DNA from: Variovorax sp. PAMC26660
GTDB taxonomy: Bacteria > Pseudomonadota > Gammaproteobacteria > Burkholderiales > Burkholderiaceae_C
Assembly (NCBI RefSeq): GCF_014302995.1
Contig: NZ_CP060295.1
Coordinates: 2,542,001 to 2,606,000 of the forward strand
Length of the DNA stretch: 64,000 nucleotides
Direction of reading: 5' to 3'
Shown: positions 1 through 8,649 of the stretch, in pieces
How the letters are laid out: each line of letters begins with the position of its first letter
How positions within the stretch are numbered: the stretch's first letter is position 1
Translations under genes and position numbers: made by a program
The notes under the pieces: model-generated
Seen by the model: the letters and a program-made list of their open reading frames with translations, nothing else
Databases searched by the model: none
Told to the model about the DNA's origin: nothing

Positions 1-2
1 CC

Positions 3-104
3 GAACTCATGTCGCCCGAGCCGCGGGCCGCGCTGCTCGTGGCGACCCAGCGCTACCAGGGCAAGGCGCTGCAGTTGTGGCGCCAGTGGCTGGCGCAGCC
101 CTGA
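3..104 (+). CDS. C-terminal end of an unidentified protein (partial)
   Basis: An open frame enters from the left edge and stops with TGA at 102-104. The last 33 residues end in LWRQWLAQP and look like ordinary GC-rich coding sequence with an amphipathic helical tail. The start lies outside the window. The tail is too short to assign a family. It is convergent with the amidohydrolase gene that begins its stop codon 16 bp further on. Confidence 0.5.
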   Translation, partial: ELMSPEPRAALLVATQRYQGKALQLWRQWLAQP

Positions 105-119
105 CCGCGCCGAAGCGCT

Positions 120-1367
120 TCACCCCAGTTCGTCGAACTGGATCACGCCTTCCTTCATGACCAGCGGGATGCGTTCGCCCTGGCCCAGCAGGCAGGCGAC
201 ATCGCGCAGAGGATTGCCGTCGACCACCAGGATGTCGGCCAGCGCGCCCGGCACGAGCCGGCCGAGGCGGTCGGACATGCCCAGCACCTCGGCGCCGACC
301 GTGGTGGCGCTGGCGATGGCCTCGGCGGGCGACAGCACTTCGGCGCGCAGGCGGAACTCGTCGCTCTGCAGCCGCTGCGATTCGCCCAGCAGGTCGGAGC
401 CGAAGCCCATCTTCACGCCGGCCGCCTTGTAGATTTCCAGCGAGCGCAGGCCGGCCTCGCGCACGTCGGCCACCTTGGCCACGCTTTCCTTGGGCAGGCC
501 GTAGCTCTCGCCTTCGTTGGCCAGCGCGTCGTAGGTGACCAGCGTGGGCACCGCGTAGGCGCCGAGTTGTGCCATCAGCGCCGCCGTGGGCGCGTCCACG
601 AGGTTGCCGTGCTCGATGGTGCGCACGCCGCAGCGCACGGCCCGTGCGATGGCGGCGGCGGTGTAGGCATGCGCCATCACATAGGTGCCGCGCCCGCGGG
701 CCTCTTCCACGATGGCGCGGATCTCGTCCTCGCTGTAGCCGAAGGCGCCCACCGGGTCGGTCGGCGACGCCACGCCACCGGAGGCCATGATCTTGATCTG
801 GTCCGCGCCCATCTGCAGCTCTTCGCGCACGGCCCTGCGCACCGCATCGACACCGTCGACCACGCGCGCCAGCGCACCCACCCGCACGCAGGTCGAGCAG
901 GTCGCGCCCGGGTCGAGGAAGTCGGAACGGGCCCGCATGTCGCCGTGTCCGCCGGTCTGGCTCAGTGCGCGCCCTGAGACGAACAATCGCGGCCCCTGGG
1001 CCAGCCCTGCATCGATCGCCTGCTTGAACGCGAACCCCGCGCCGCCCGCGTCGCGCACCGTGGTGAACCCGCGGCGCAGCATGCCGCGCATCATGGGCAC
1101 GCTGCGCAGCGTGATGAGCACATTGGGCATGTGCACCTGCCGCGAGAGATTCAGCTCCACCGCGATCACGTGCACGTGCAGGTCGATCAGGCCCGGCATC
1201 ACCGTCTTGCCCTTCACGTCGATGACCCGCGCCGTCTTGCTGTGCAGCGGCTTGTCGGAGACCTCGCGCACCACACCCTGTTCGACCAGGATGTCGTGCC
1301 CCTCCAGCAGCTCGTTGCGCAGCGGGTCGAGCAGATGGGCGTTCCTGAAAAGTACCGTGTTCGTCAT
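120..1367 (-). CDS. Metal-dependent amidohydrolase (imidazolonepropionase-like family)
   Basis: This 415-residue protein belongs to the amidohydrolase superfamily. The expected metal and catalytic positions are visible: HVH at residues 64-66, a lysine in DQIKIMASGG (K192) in the place of the bridging carbamylated lysine, H233 in MAHAY, H253 in IEHGN and the catalytic aspartate in GFGSD (D325). Such enzymes are usually cytoplasmic cyclic-imide, hydantoin or peptide-type hydrolases; the substrate cannot be read from the sequence. I chose the ATG at 1367 rather than the longer open frame because it overlaps the upstream GAF gene by 4 bp (ATGA) and begins a normal N-terminal beta-sandwich (TVLFRNAHLLDP). 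It is the last gene of an operon with the GAF protein and an MFS transporter, so it probably hydrolyses a compound taken up by that transporter. Confidence 0.85.
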   Translation of the reverse strand: MTNTVLFRNAHLLDPLRNELLEGHDILVEQGVVREVSDKPLHSKTARVIDVKGKTVMPGLIDLHVHVIAVELNLSRQVHMPNVLITLRSVPMMRGMLRRGFTTVRDAGGAGFAFKQAIDAGLAQGPRLFVSGRALSQTGGHGDMRARSDFLDPGATCSTCVRVGALARVVDGVDAVRRAVREELQMGADQIKIMASGGVASPTDPVGAFGYSEDEIRAIVEEARGRGTYVMAHAYTAAAIARAVRCGVRTIEHGNLVDAPTAALMAQLGAYAVPTLVTYDALANEGESYGLPKESVAKVADVREAGLRSLEIYKAAGVKMGFGSDLLGESQRLQSDEFRLRAEVLSPAEAIASATTVGAEVLGMSDRLGRLVPGALADILVVDGNPLRDVACLLGQGERIPLVMKEGVIQFDELG

Positions 1368-1876
1368 GCCATGGACTCCTGGGTCTGTTGCGCCATCACG
1401 GCCGGCACGGCCAGTTGCGCGAACACGCGCGCAAGCTCGACGTGCCCGGTGTCGTACCAGTTTTCTTCGTGCAGCATGTTCAGCGTGCCCAGTGTTTCGC
1501 CCCGCCAGCGCAGCGGAATGTTCAGCACGCTGCGGCAACCCAGCGACACGATGAGTTCGTGGTCATAGAACACGTCGCGCAGGTCGTCGGCATTGCGACC
1601 GATGTAGGGCAGGCCTTGCAGCATCACCTGCTGCATCCATGGCGAATCGGTGATGGGCTTGCGCCCGCCCACCGGATAGGCCTCGCGCATGTTGGTGTAG
1701 ACGCGCTCCGACTCGCGCGCCGCGCGGTGATGAACCAGGATGGTGAACAGCCGGTGGCCGATGGTCGCCGCCACTGCGGCATTGATCGCATCGAAGGTGG
1801 CTTGCGGCTGCTGCGTGTCGGCGTGGGCCTGTGCCACGGCGAAGAGCGATTCGGTGAGGGAAGAGGTTGGCAACAT
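1364..1876 (-). CDS. GAF-domain protein
   Basis: A 170-residue protein consisting of a single GAF domain. The C-terminal half (SVLNIPLRWRGETLGTLNML) has the characteristic GAF beta-strand pattern. No DNA-binding, kinase or cyclase domain is attached, so it is either a free-standing small-molecule sensor or an accessory to the enzyme encoded next to it. It lies between the MFS gene (12 bp upstream) and the amidohydrolase gene (4 bp ATGA overlap), so the three are almost certainly cotranscribed and translationally coupled. The ligand and partner are unknown. Confidence 0.75.
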   Translation of the reverse strand: MLPTSSLTESLFAVAQAHADTQQPQATFDAINAAVAATIGHRLFTILVHHRAARESERVYTNMREAYPVGGRKPITDSPWMQQVMLQGLPYIGRNADDLRDVFYDHELIVSLGCRSVLNIPLRWRGETLGTLNMLHEENWYDTGHVELARVFAQLAVPAVMAQQTQESMA

Positions 1877-1888
1877 GGATGACAGGTC

Positions 1889-3256
1889 TTAGGAAAGTTC
1901 GGTGGCGGCAATGTCTTCGAGCGAACGCCCCCGCGTCTGGATGCCCATGAACGTGACGGCTGCCGCGCCCAGCAGCAACACCGCCGTCGTCATGCCGAAC
2001 ACGCCCGCGAAGCCCAGCGACGGGTAGACGAAGCCGACCAGAATGGGCGCGGTGATGCCGCCGATGCGCCCGATGGCCGACGCCAGGCCGGAGCCGGTGG
2101 CCCGCACCTGCGTCGGAAACACCTCGGGCGTGTAGGCGTAGACGCCCGCGTACGTGCCGTTCATGAAGAAGGACAGCAGCACGCCGGCGAGCATGATCTG
2201 GTTGTCGCTGTGCGTGAAGGCCAGGCCCAGCGCCGAGAGGCCGCCCAGCAGCATGTAGCTCACGATGGTGGCCTGCCGGCCGATACGTTCGTTGAACCAT
2301 GCGGCCGAGAAGTAGCCCGGAATCTGCGCGATGTAGATCACCAGCGAATAGCCGAAGCTCTTGGTGATCGTCATGCCGTTCTGGATCAGCAGGCTCGGAA
2401 TCCAGGTGAAGAACGAGTAGTAGCTGAAGGTGATCGACAGCCACATCAACCACGTCATGCTGCTGATGCGGATGAGCTTGCTGGAGACCAGCGTGGCGTA
2501 GTTCTTCAGCAGGCTGCCCCGGCTGTTGCTGGGCGGGGGTGCGGCGATGTCCTCGGCGTTGAGCGCGGGCAGCGCAAGGCCGCGCCGCACATGGTCGGAC
2601 TCCATTGCGTCCATGATCGATTGCGCTTCGAGCGTGCGCCCCTGGCTTTCGAGCCAGCGCGGCGATTCCGGCAAAGCCCGGCGCCACCACAGCAACAGCA
2701 CCACGGGCGTGGCCGTGATGAAGATGACGATGCGCCAGCCGTCGGCAAACGCCGGCACGATGAAGTAGCCCAGCAAGGCCGCGGCAACAAAGCCGAACGA
2801 GAAGAAGCCCGCCAGCGCCCCCGTGAAGGTGCCCCGGTAGCGGCGCGCCACGAACTCCGACAGGTAGGGCGCGATGATCGCGCTCTCGGCGCCGGCGCCG
2901 AAGCCGGCCACGATGCGCAGCGCCAGGAAGAGCGTCCATTCGTTGACCATGCCGCTGAAAAGCGAAGCCACGCAGTAGATCGCCAGCGCCGACATCATCA
3001 CCTTGCGCCGCCCGATCAGGTCGCCGAAGGAGCCGGCCGCCAGCGCACCGAAGAAAAAGCCGATGAAGTTCGCGCTGGCCAGCACGCCGATCTGCACGCT
3101 GCTCAGGGCCCATTCGACGCGCAGCACCGGCAGCACGAAGGCGATCACCGCCGCGTCCATCGCATCGAAGGTGTAGCCCAGTCCTCCCATCAGCAGCAGC
3201 CGGCGATGAAAGCCGGAGAAGGGCAGGCGCTCGATGCGGGCCGACAGCATGGTCAT
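1889..3256 (-). CDS. MFS transporter (sugar-porter/NiaP-like group)
   Basis: A 455-residue polytopic inner-membrane protein with about 12 predicted helices. It carries the major facilitator signatures GSFGDLIGRRK in the 2-3 loop, PESPRWL after helix 6 and PEVFPTQVRATGSG in the second half. These are typical of the proton-coupled group that includes niacin and aromatic-acid carriers. It is the first gene of a three-gene operon with the GAF protein and amidohydrolase, so it probably imports the amidohydrolase substrate. It is divergent from a LysR gene, which is its likely regulator. The specificity is inferred, not shown. Confidence 0.85.
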   Translation of the reverse strand: MTMLSARIERLPFSGFHRRLLLMGGLGYTFDAMDAAVIAFVLPVLRVEWALSSVQIGVLASANFIGFFFGALAAGSFGDLIGRRKVMMSALAIYCVASLFSGMVNEWTLFLALRIVAGFGAGAESAIIAPYLSEFVARRYRGTFTGALAGFFSFGFVAAALLGYFIVPAFADGWRIVIFITATPVVLLLWWRRALPESPRWLESQGRTLEAQSIMDAMESDHVRRGLALPALNAEDIAAPPPSNSRGSLLKNYATLVSSKLIRISSMTWLMWLSITFSYYSFFTWIPSLLIQNGMTITKSFGYSLVIYIAQIPGYFSAAWFNERIGRQATIVSYMLLGGLSALGLAFTHSDNQIMLAGVLLSFFMNGTYAGVYAYTPEVFPTQVRATGSGLASAIGRIGGITAPILVGFVYPSLGFAGVFGMTTAVLLLGAAAVTFMGIQTRGRSLEDIAATELS

Positions 3257-3374
3257 GTGATTTCCTTCGACGACGGATTTGGCAAACGCGGCAAATGAAC
3301 GACGCGCCAGATCGTAGGATCGACCGGATATAACGACAAATTTATACTGGTGATTGTGTTTATAGAGGCTGTGA
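3257..3374. promoter_or_regulatory. Divergent MFS/LysR promoter region
   Basis: This 118-bp gap between divergent genes becomes AT-rich at 3326-3364. It holds a TATACT hexamer (3343-3348) that would serve as a -10 box for the LysR gene, and two TTTATA repeats 18 bp apart (3341-3346 and 3359-3364). LysR-type regulators usually bind such divergent regions; no clear T-N11-A palindrome was identified. Confidence 0.4.
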
Positions 3375-4292
3375 ATGACCTATCGCACCGCTGACCTCAA
3401 CCTGCTGAAGGTGTTCGAGGCCCTCATGACCGAAGGCAACGTCACCCGTGCGGCCCGCAAGCTGTCGTTGACCCAGCCCACCGTCAGCAATGCGCTGCGG
3501 CGTTTGCGCGAGACCTTCGACGACCCGCTGTTCGTGCGCAGCGGCGCGGGCGTCAACCCGACGCGGCGGGCCATCGACCTGTGGGAGCCGCTCTCGCAGT
3601 CGCTGCATGCCATTCGCAACACCCTCGATGTCGAGAGCTTCGATGCCCTGCGCAGCACCGCCAGCCTGAGCATCGCCATGTCCGACTACGTGTCGAGCAT
3701 CGTGGTGCCCCGGCTGGCCAGCAGGCTGAGCAAGGCGGCGCCGTCGATGCAGATCCACGCCATTCCCAACACGCTGGTGGACTTCGGCAAGGTGCTGGCG
3801 GACAACAAGGCCGACTTCGCGATCAGTGTCTACAACGAGGAAGTGCAGCGGCCGGCGTTCCTCAAGTCGAGGGCGCTGTGGTCACCCGACTTCGTCTGCC
3901 TCATGCGCACCGGGCATCCGCTGGCGCGCCTGCAGAAAATTCCGCTGAAGAAATTTCTTGCCGCGCGCCATGTCGATGTGAGCCTGGTCGGCAAGACCAC
4001 GCCGACCTACGACCTCTTCCTGCACAGCCGCGGGCTGCAACGCAACCTGGTCGCGACCGTGAACCACTACAGCGCGGCGTACGAAGTGGTGCGCCGCTCC
4101 GACCTGATCGCGGTGCTGCCGTGGACCGAGCGCTTCGAGCCGCCACGGCTGACCGGCCTGCGCAAGATGCCCGTTCCGCTCGAAGCGCCGCCGCGCATCA
4201 TCGAGCTGTTCTGGCACCAGCGGCACGAGACCTCCGCGCTGCACCAGTGGTTGAAGAACACCTTGCTGGCCCTGTTTGAACAGCCGTCCTGA
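3375..4292 (+). CDS. LysR-family transcriptional regulator
   Basis: At 305 residues this has standard LysR length. The N-terminal winged helix-turn-helix (about residues 5-65) contains GNVTRAARKLSLTQPTVSNALRRLR followed by DDPLFVRSG, the classic LysR hallmark. Residues from about 95 form the periplasmic-binding-protein-like inducer domain. It is divergent from the MFS/GAF/amidohydrolase operon and its 3-prime end converges on the ligase gene 11 bp away. Control of the divergent operon is the simplest reading. The inducer is unknown. Confidence 0.9.
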   Translation: MTYRTADLNLLKVFEALMTEGNVTRAARKLSLTQPTVSNALRRLRETFDDPLFVRSGAGVNPTRRAIDLWEPLSQSLHAIRNTLDVESFDALRSTASLSIAMSDYVSSIVVPRLASRLSKAAPSMQIHAIPNTLVDFGKVLADNKADFAISVYNEEVQRPAFLKSRALWSPDFVCLMRTGHPLARLQKIPLKKFLAARHVDVSLVGKTTPTYDLFLHSRGLQRNLVATVNHYSAAYEVVRRSDLIAVLPWTERFEPPRLTGLRKMPVPLEAPPRIIELFWHQRHETSALHQWLKNTLLALFEQPS

Positions 4293-4303
4293 GCCGCCAA
4301 GGT

Positions 4304-6115
4304 TCAGCCGCGCAGCCGCACCACCTGCGCATCGCCGGCCGTACGCGCATGCAGCCGCATCACCTCGGCCGCGCGCCGGGTCAGCACCGCGCGCTGGTTG
4401 ATGTAGCCCTTGTCGGTGATCTCGCCCGCATCGAGGCTCGGCGGCTCGGCCAGCACCAGCGCACAGGCCGGGCATTGCGACGAGCCCGCGCCTTCATCGC
4501 GCAGCGCACGCAACACCTCGGCGATGCGTGCGCCCATCGCTTCGGGCGACAGCGCGGCGCCTTGCGGGCTGGCAAACACCAACATGCCGATCTCGTCGCG
4601 GTCATGACCGGTCAGCACCACGTCTTGCACGTGCGGCGCGAGCAGTGACACCAGCTTCACGCGCAGCGTGCCCACCGACACCCAGGTGCCGGTCGACAGC
4701 TTGAAGTCTTCCGCCACGCGGCCGTTGAAGATCACGCCGTGCGCGGGCTGCGTCGGGTCCGCAAGAAAGCCGGCATCGCCGATGCGGTAGTAGCCTTCTT
4801 CGTCGAAAGCCTCGGCGGTTTCACGTGGCGCATCGCGATAGCCGGGGAACACCGAGACACCCTTGACCCGCATCTCCAATTTTTCGCCGTTCGGCACGAA
4901 CTTGATTTCCAGCCCCGGCAGCGGCGCGCCGATGCAGCCGGCACCGTCGAGCTTCCAGTGCGCGGAAGTGATGGCGGGCGAAGTCTCGGTCGCGCCCCAC
5001 GAGGTCGTGAGCCACAGCGGCCGCGTGGGCCGCACGCGCTGCGCCACCGCTTCGAGCCGCTGCCACGTGGAAGGCGCGAGCGCCGCCGCCGCATAGAAGG
5101 CCAGCCGCAGCCGCGAGAACACCTCGGTGGCCAGCGCGTCGTCGGCTTCCAGAAAGGGCAACAGCATGTCGAAACCGCGCGGCACGTTGAACAGCAGCGT
5201 GGGCTTCACTTCACGCAGGTTGCGCACCGTCTTCTCGATGAGGCCCGGCGCAGGCCGGCCTTCGTCGATGTAGAGCGCGCCGCCGTGGCACAGCACCATG
5301 TGCAGGTTGTGGTTGGCGCCGAAGGTGTGGCTCCAGGGCAGCCAGTCGACCAGCACCGGCTTTTCCTGCGACAGGAAGCGCCAGGTCTGCGCCATCATCT
5401 GCTGGTTGGCGCACAGCATGCGGTGCGTGTTGATCACCACCTTGGGCTTGCCGGTGGAGCCGGAGGTCAGCAGGTACTTGGCGTGCGTGTCGGGCAGGAT
5501 GGCCGCGAAGGCCTCCATCACGGCCGGAGTTTCCCGGGCCGCGAGCAACTGGTCGAAGGCCAGAGCGCCCGGATGCGCGTCGGCGTTGCGGCTGAATACC
5601 GTGGCCGCCTCGACACCGCAGCCCGCGAGCGCGCCGCCGTAGACTTTCGCGTCCGATGCATAGATCAGCGAAGGCCCGAGCGCCTTCAGCATGCCGTGAA
5701 GCCGCGACGGGTCCTTGGCCATGCGCGAATAGGCGCTCGACAGCGAGCAGGCCGTGCGACCGATGTGCATCGTCGCAAGCATCAGCACCGCATGGTCGAT
5801 GGCGTTGTCCGAGAGGATCACCACCGGCTGGCCCGCGGGCAGGTTCAGGTCGAGCAGGCCTTGCGCCACTGCGCCGACTGCCTGGCGCAGCGCGCGGTAG
5901 TCGAGCTTGCGCCAGCCTTCGCCGGTCTCGTCGCGTTCCGCGAAGGCCAATGCATCGGGCGTTTCGCGCGCCCAGCGTTCGATCCACTCGCCGATGCAGC
6001 GTGCATAAGGCTTGAGCGCCATCGGTGAGCGCAGCGCGAAGGAGCCGTCGTCGAAATCGATGCGCAGCGTGCGGGGTGGGGCGATCAGGGTTTCGTCTTG
6101 GAGGAAGTCGGTCAT
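4304..6115 (-). CDS. fcs: Feruloyl-CoA synthase-like acyl-CoA ligase
   Basis: A 603-residue ANL-superfamily adenylate-forming enzyme. The phosphate-binding loop LLTSGSTGKPKVV, the TTSWGATETSP core and the YRIGDAG motif are all visible. Overall length and the N-terminal pattern (GEWIERWARETPDALAFAER) resemble proteins annotated as feruloyl-CoA synthase, which turn hydroxycinnamates into their CoA thioesters with ATP. I start at the ATG at 6115 because the longer frame runs into a palindromic repeat element. The neighbours are a carnitine-dehydrogenase-like enzyme and a BKACE enzyme, not the hydratase/aldolase usually paired with Fcs, so the true acid substrate could differ. Confidence 0.7.
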   Translation of the reverse strand: MTDFLQDETLIAPPRTLRIDFDDGSFALRSPMALKPYARCIGEWIERWARETPDALAFAERDETGEGWRKLDYRALRQAVGAVAQGLLDLNLPAGQPVVILSDNAIDHAVLMLATMHIGRTACSLSSAYSRMAKDPSRLHGMLKALGPSLIYASDAKVYGGALAGCGVEAATVFSRNADAHPGALAFDQLLAARETPAVMEAFAAILPDTHAKYLLTSGSTGKPKVVINTHRMLCANQQMMAQTWRFLSQEKPVLVDWLPWSHTFGANHNLHMVLCHGGALYIDEGRPAPGLIEKTVRNLREVKPTLLFNVPRGFDMLLPFLEADDALATEVFSRLRLAFYAAAALAPSTWQRLEAVAQRVRPTRPLWLTTSWGATETSPAITSAHWKLDGAGCIGAPLPGLEIKFVPNGEKLEMRVKGVSVFPGYRDAPRETAEAFDEEGYYRIGDAGFLADPTQPAHGVIFNGRVAEDFKLSTGTWVSVGTLRVKLVSLLAPHVQDVVLTGHDRDEIGMLVFASPQGAALSPEAMGARIAEVLRALRDEGAGSSQCPACALVLAEPPSLDAGEITDKGYINQRAVLTRRAAEVMRLHARTAGDAQVVRLRG

Positions 6116-6152
6116 TTCAGTGTTCCACGGAGTGCTGTCTGCGGCGTTCTTG

Positions 6153-6403
6153 TTCGGGGCGAGTGCGAATGACACCAGGTGCTCCCCTCCGCGAATGTCC
6201 CCCGCTTCGCTCCTCCTTTATTTCGCTGCGGGGAGCACCCGGCGTCATTCGCACCTGGACACGCTGCTGATGCGCAGCCGATCAACGACCGCTCCGCATA
6301 ACACTCACGTCGATACGGGGCTCTTTTTCGCGAAATAAAGGAGGAGCGAAGCGGGGGACATTCGCGAAAAAGAGCACCGTGTCGGCGTGAGTGCCGCCCT
6401 GAA
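6153..6403. repeat. Two-hairpin MITE-like element, copy A
   Basis: A 251-bp non-coding element bounded by imperfect 9-bp inverted ends (TTCGGGGCG at 6153-6161 and CGCCCTGAA at 6395-6403). It contains two 92-bp hairpins, 6163-6254 and 6302-6393. Each has 33-bp arms around the same 26-bp core, present in opposite orientation in the two hairpins; a 47-bp linker separates them. Four more copies lie in this window. This copy ends 37 bp upstream of the start codon of the fcs-like gene and separates it from the dehydrogenase gene. Confidence 0.9.
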
Positions 6404-6455
6404 CAGCAGCAGCGCAAAAACGCACACCGCGGCGAACAGAAAAGCAGGGTTCCAT

Positions 6456-7409
6456 CTAGTCAAGCTTGCCGGTATCAGCCTTCGCGCGAATCAGGTTTAA
6501 CAGCAGGGTGTCGCGTGCGGTTTCGAGTTCGGCGGTGCGGCGCGTGCCGAGTTCTTCAGCCACGCCCTCCGTCACCTGCTGCTTGAGTTCGGCCGTCATC
6601 GACGGTGCTCCCAGATCCTTCCACCAGTCCTCGATCGGGCCGCCCAGGTGCGCGAGCACGTGCGCGATGCCACCCGCACCACCCGAGAGATGCAGGTTCA
6701 TGAACGGCCCCATCACCGCCCATCGCAAACCCGGGCCATGCGCGATGGCCGTATCGATGTCGGCCACGCTCGCCACGCCTTCGTTGACGAGGTGAAAGGC
6801 CTCACGCCACAGCGCAGCCTGCAGCCGGTTCGCGATGTGTCCTTTGACCTCGCGCTTCACGTGGATCGGCCGCTTGCCGATGGCCGCATAGAACGCCATC
6901 GTGCGTTCGATGACCTCGGCTGAAGTCTGCTCGCCACCGATCACTTCCACCAGCGGAATCAGGTGCGGCGGATTGAACGGATGCCCCAACACCACGCGCT
7001 GCGGATGCGCGCAGCCCGACTGCACGCCACTGATCGCCAGCCCCGACGAACTCGACGCCAGGATGGTGTCGGGCGGCGCTGCCGCATCCATGCGGCGGAA
7101 CAGGTCGATCTTGAAATCCATGCGCTCGGGGCCGTTCTCCTGCACGAAGTCGGCCACGGACACCGCGTCTTCCAGGCTGTCGTGAAAACGCAGGCGGTCC
7201 ACCGATGCGCCTTCCGACAGGCCGAAGCGCTCCAGCGTCGGCCAATGCTGCGCCACCGCTTCGCGCAGGCGCGCCTCGGCACCGGGTGACGGATCGGTCG
7301 CGTTCACGTCGAGCCCGTGCGCCAGGAAGTACGCGACCCAGCTCGCGCCGATCACGCCAGTGCCGACGACGGCGACGCGCTTCACATCGGTGGTGGTGAC
7401 GGAGTTCAT
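6456..7409 (-). CDS. 3-Hydroxyacyl-CoA dehydrogenase family protein, L-carnitine dehydrogenase-like
   Basis: A 317-residue NAD-dependent dehydrogenase. The N-terminal Rossmann fold carries VGTGVIG (residues 15-21) with D39 after the second strand, favouring NAD over NADP. The family active-site segment GHPFNPP is at 142-148 (H143). A C-terminal helical domain contains ALWREAFHLVNEGVAS and LRWAVMGPF, very like L-carnitine dehydrogenase (CdhA) of pseudomonads, which has the same length. The ATG at 7409 overlaps the end of the binding-protein gene by 4 bp. The BKACE gene in the same operon would fit oxidation of a beta-hydroxy acid to a beta-keto acid that is then cleaved. The substrate assignment is an inference. 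Confidence 0.8.
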   Translation of the reverse strand: MNSVTTTDVKRVAVVGTGVIGASWVAYFLAHGLDVNATDPSPGAEARLREAVAQHWPTLERFGLSEGASVDRLRFHDSLEDAVSVADFVQENGPERMDFKIDLFRRMDAAAPPDTILASSSSGLAISGVQSGCAHPQRVVLGHPFNPPHLIPLVEVIGGEQTSAEVIERTMAFYAAIGKRPIHVKREVKGHIANRLQAALWREAFHLVNEGVASVADIDTAIAHGPGLRWAVMGPFMNLHLSGGAGGIAHVLAHLGGPIEDWWKDLGAPSMTAELKQQVTEGVAEELGTRRTAELETARDTLLLNLIRAKADTGKLD

Positions 7410-8614
7410 GACGACTTCCACCGCGTGCAGCGGCTCTCTGCCTTGGTGGTCCATGCGGCCTCGCCGGCGATCGGCTCGACCACCTTGTAGTAGTCCCACG
7501 GCTCCTTCGACTCGGCCGGCGTCTTCACCTGCATCAGGTGCATGTCGTGCACCATCAGCCCGTCGTCGCGCAGCCAGCCACCCTTGACGAACATGTCGTT
7601 GAACTTCGTCTTGCGCAGTTGCGCCATCACCTTGTCTGCATCGTCGCTGCCAGCAGCCTTCACGGCCTGCAGGTACTGCAGCGCGGCCGAGTAGTCGCCG
7701 GCGTGGAAGGACGAGGGCATGCGCTTGTGCTTGTCGAAGAAGCGGCGCGCCCAGGTGCGCGACTCGGCGCTCTGGTTCCAGTACCAGCTGTCGGTGAGGT
7801 ACATGCCCTGCGAGGCCTTCAGGCCCAGCGCGTGTACGTCGTTGATCGTGATGATCATGCCCGCGAGCTTCATGTGCTTGTTGATGCCGAACTCGGCCGC
7901 CGACTTGATCGCGTTCACCGTGTCGCCGCCCGCATTCGCGAGCGCCAGCACCTGCGCCTTCGAGTTCTGCGCCTGCAGCATGAATGACGAGAAATCGCTC
8001 GCGCCCAGCGGATGCTTGACCGAGCCCGCCACCGTGCCGCCGTTGGCCTGGATGATCTTGACCGCATCGTTCTGCAGCGCCGCGCCGAAGGCGTAGTCGG
8101 CCGCCACGAAGTACCAGCTCTTGCCGCCGGCCTTGACCACCGCGCTTGCGGTGCCGCGCGCCATGGCCACCGTGTCGTAGGCGTAGTGCACCGTGTAGGG
8201 CGAGCAGTATTCGTTGGTGAGGCTCGATGCGCCCGAACCCACCACGAAGTACGGCTTCTTCTTGTCGGCCGCCACACCCGCCATCGCAATGGCCGCACCC
8301 GAGTTGACGCCGCCGATCAGCATGTCGACCTTTTGCACGTCGAACCATTCGCGTGCCTTGGCAGCGGCGATGTCGGGCTTGTTCTGGTGGTCGGCCGTGA
8401 CCAGCTCGATCTTCTTGCCGTCGATGGCTCCGCCCATGTCGGCGATGGCCATGCGGATGGCCTCGGCGCCGGCCGGGCCGTCGTAGTCGCGGTACAGGCC
8501 CGACATGTCGCTGATGAAGCCGATGCGGATCACGTCGTCCGACACCTGGGCCCAGGCGCTCGCTGCGAAAACCGTGCCGAGCGCCAGGGCCAGTGCGGTG
8601 CGGGAATTGTTCAT
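7406..8614 (-). CDS. Branched-chain-type ABC transporter substrate-binding protein (orphan)
   Basis: A 402-residue periplasmic binding protein of the LivK/Peripla_BP_6 type. It begins with a cleavable signal peptide (MNNSRTALALALGTVFAASAWA). The mature part shows the family start DDVIRIGFISDMSG and the later TADHQNKPDIAAAKAREW. No permease or ATPase gene lies next to it, so it must borrow a membrane complex encoded elsewhere or act as a ligand sensor. It lies between the BKACE gene (35 bp) and the dehydrogenase gene (4 bp overlap), so it probably captures the compound these enzymes degrade. Confidence 0.85.
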   Translation of the reverse strand: MNNSRTALALALGTVFAASAWAQVSDDVIRIGFISDMSGLYRDYDGPAGAEAIRMAIADMGGAIDGKKIELVTADHQNKPDIAAAKAREWFDVQKVDMLIGGVNSGAAIAMAGVAADKKKPYFVVGSGASSLTNEYCSPYTVHYAYDTVAMARGTASAVVKAGGKSWYFVAADYAFGAALQNDAVKIIQANGGTVAGSVKHPLGASDFSSFMLQAQNSKAQVLALANAGGDTVNAIKSAAEFGINKHMKLAGMIITINDVHALGLKASQGMYLTDSWYWNQSAESRTWARRFFDKHKRMPSSFHAGDYSAALQYLQAVKAAGSDDADKVMAQLRKTKFNDMFVKGGWLRDDGLMVHDMHLMQVKTPAESKEPWDYYKVVEPIAGEAAWTTKAESRCTRWKSS

Positions 8615-8649
8615 GTGCTCTTGTCTCCGTTCGTTGTTCTTGTCGGCTG

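Noticed and set aside
3329..3346. Palindrome-like TATAAC...TTTATA as a firm LysR operator
   Set aside because: The match is imperfect and AT-rich promoter sequence gives such patterns by chance; kept only as a low-confidence region.
6163..6393. Possible CRISPR array, suggested by repeated identical cores
   Set aside because: There are only two core copies per element and they are inverted relative to each other; no regular direct repeats, spacers or cas genes.
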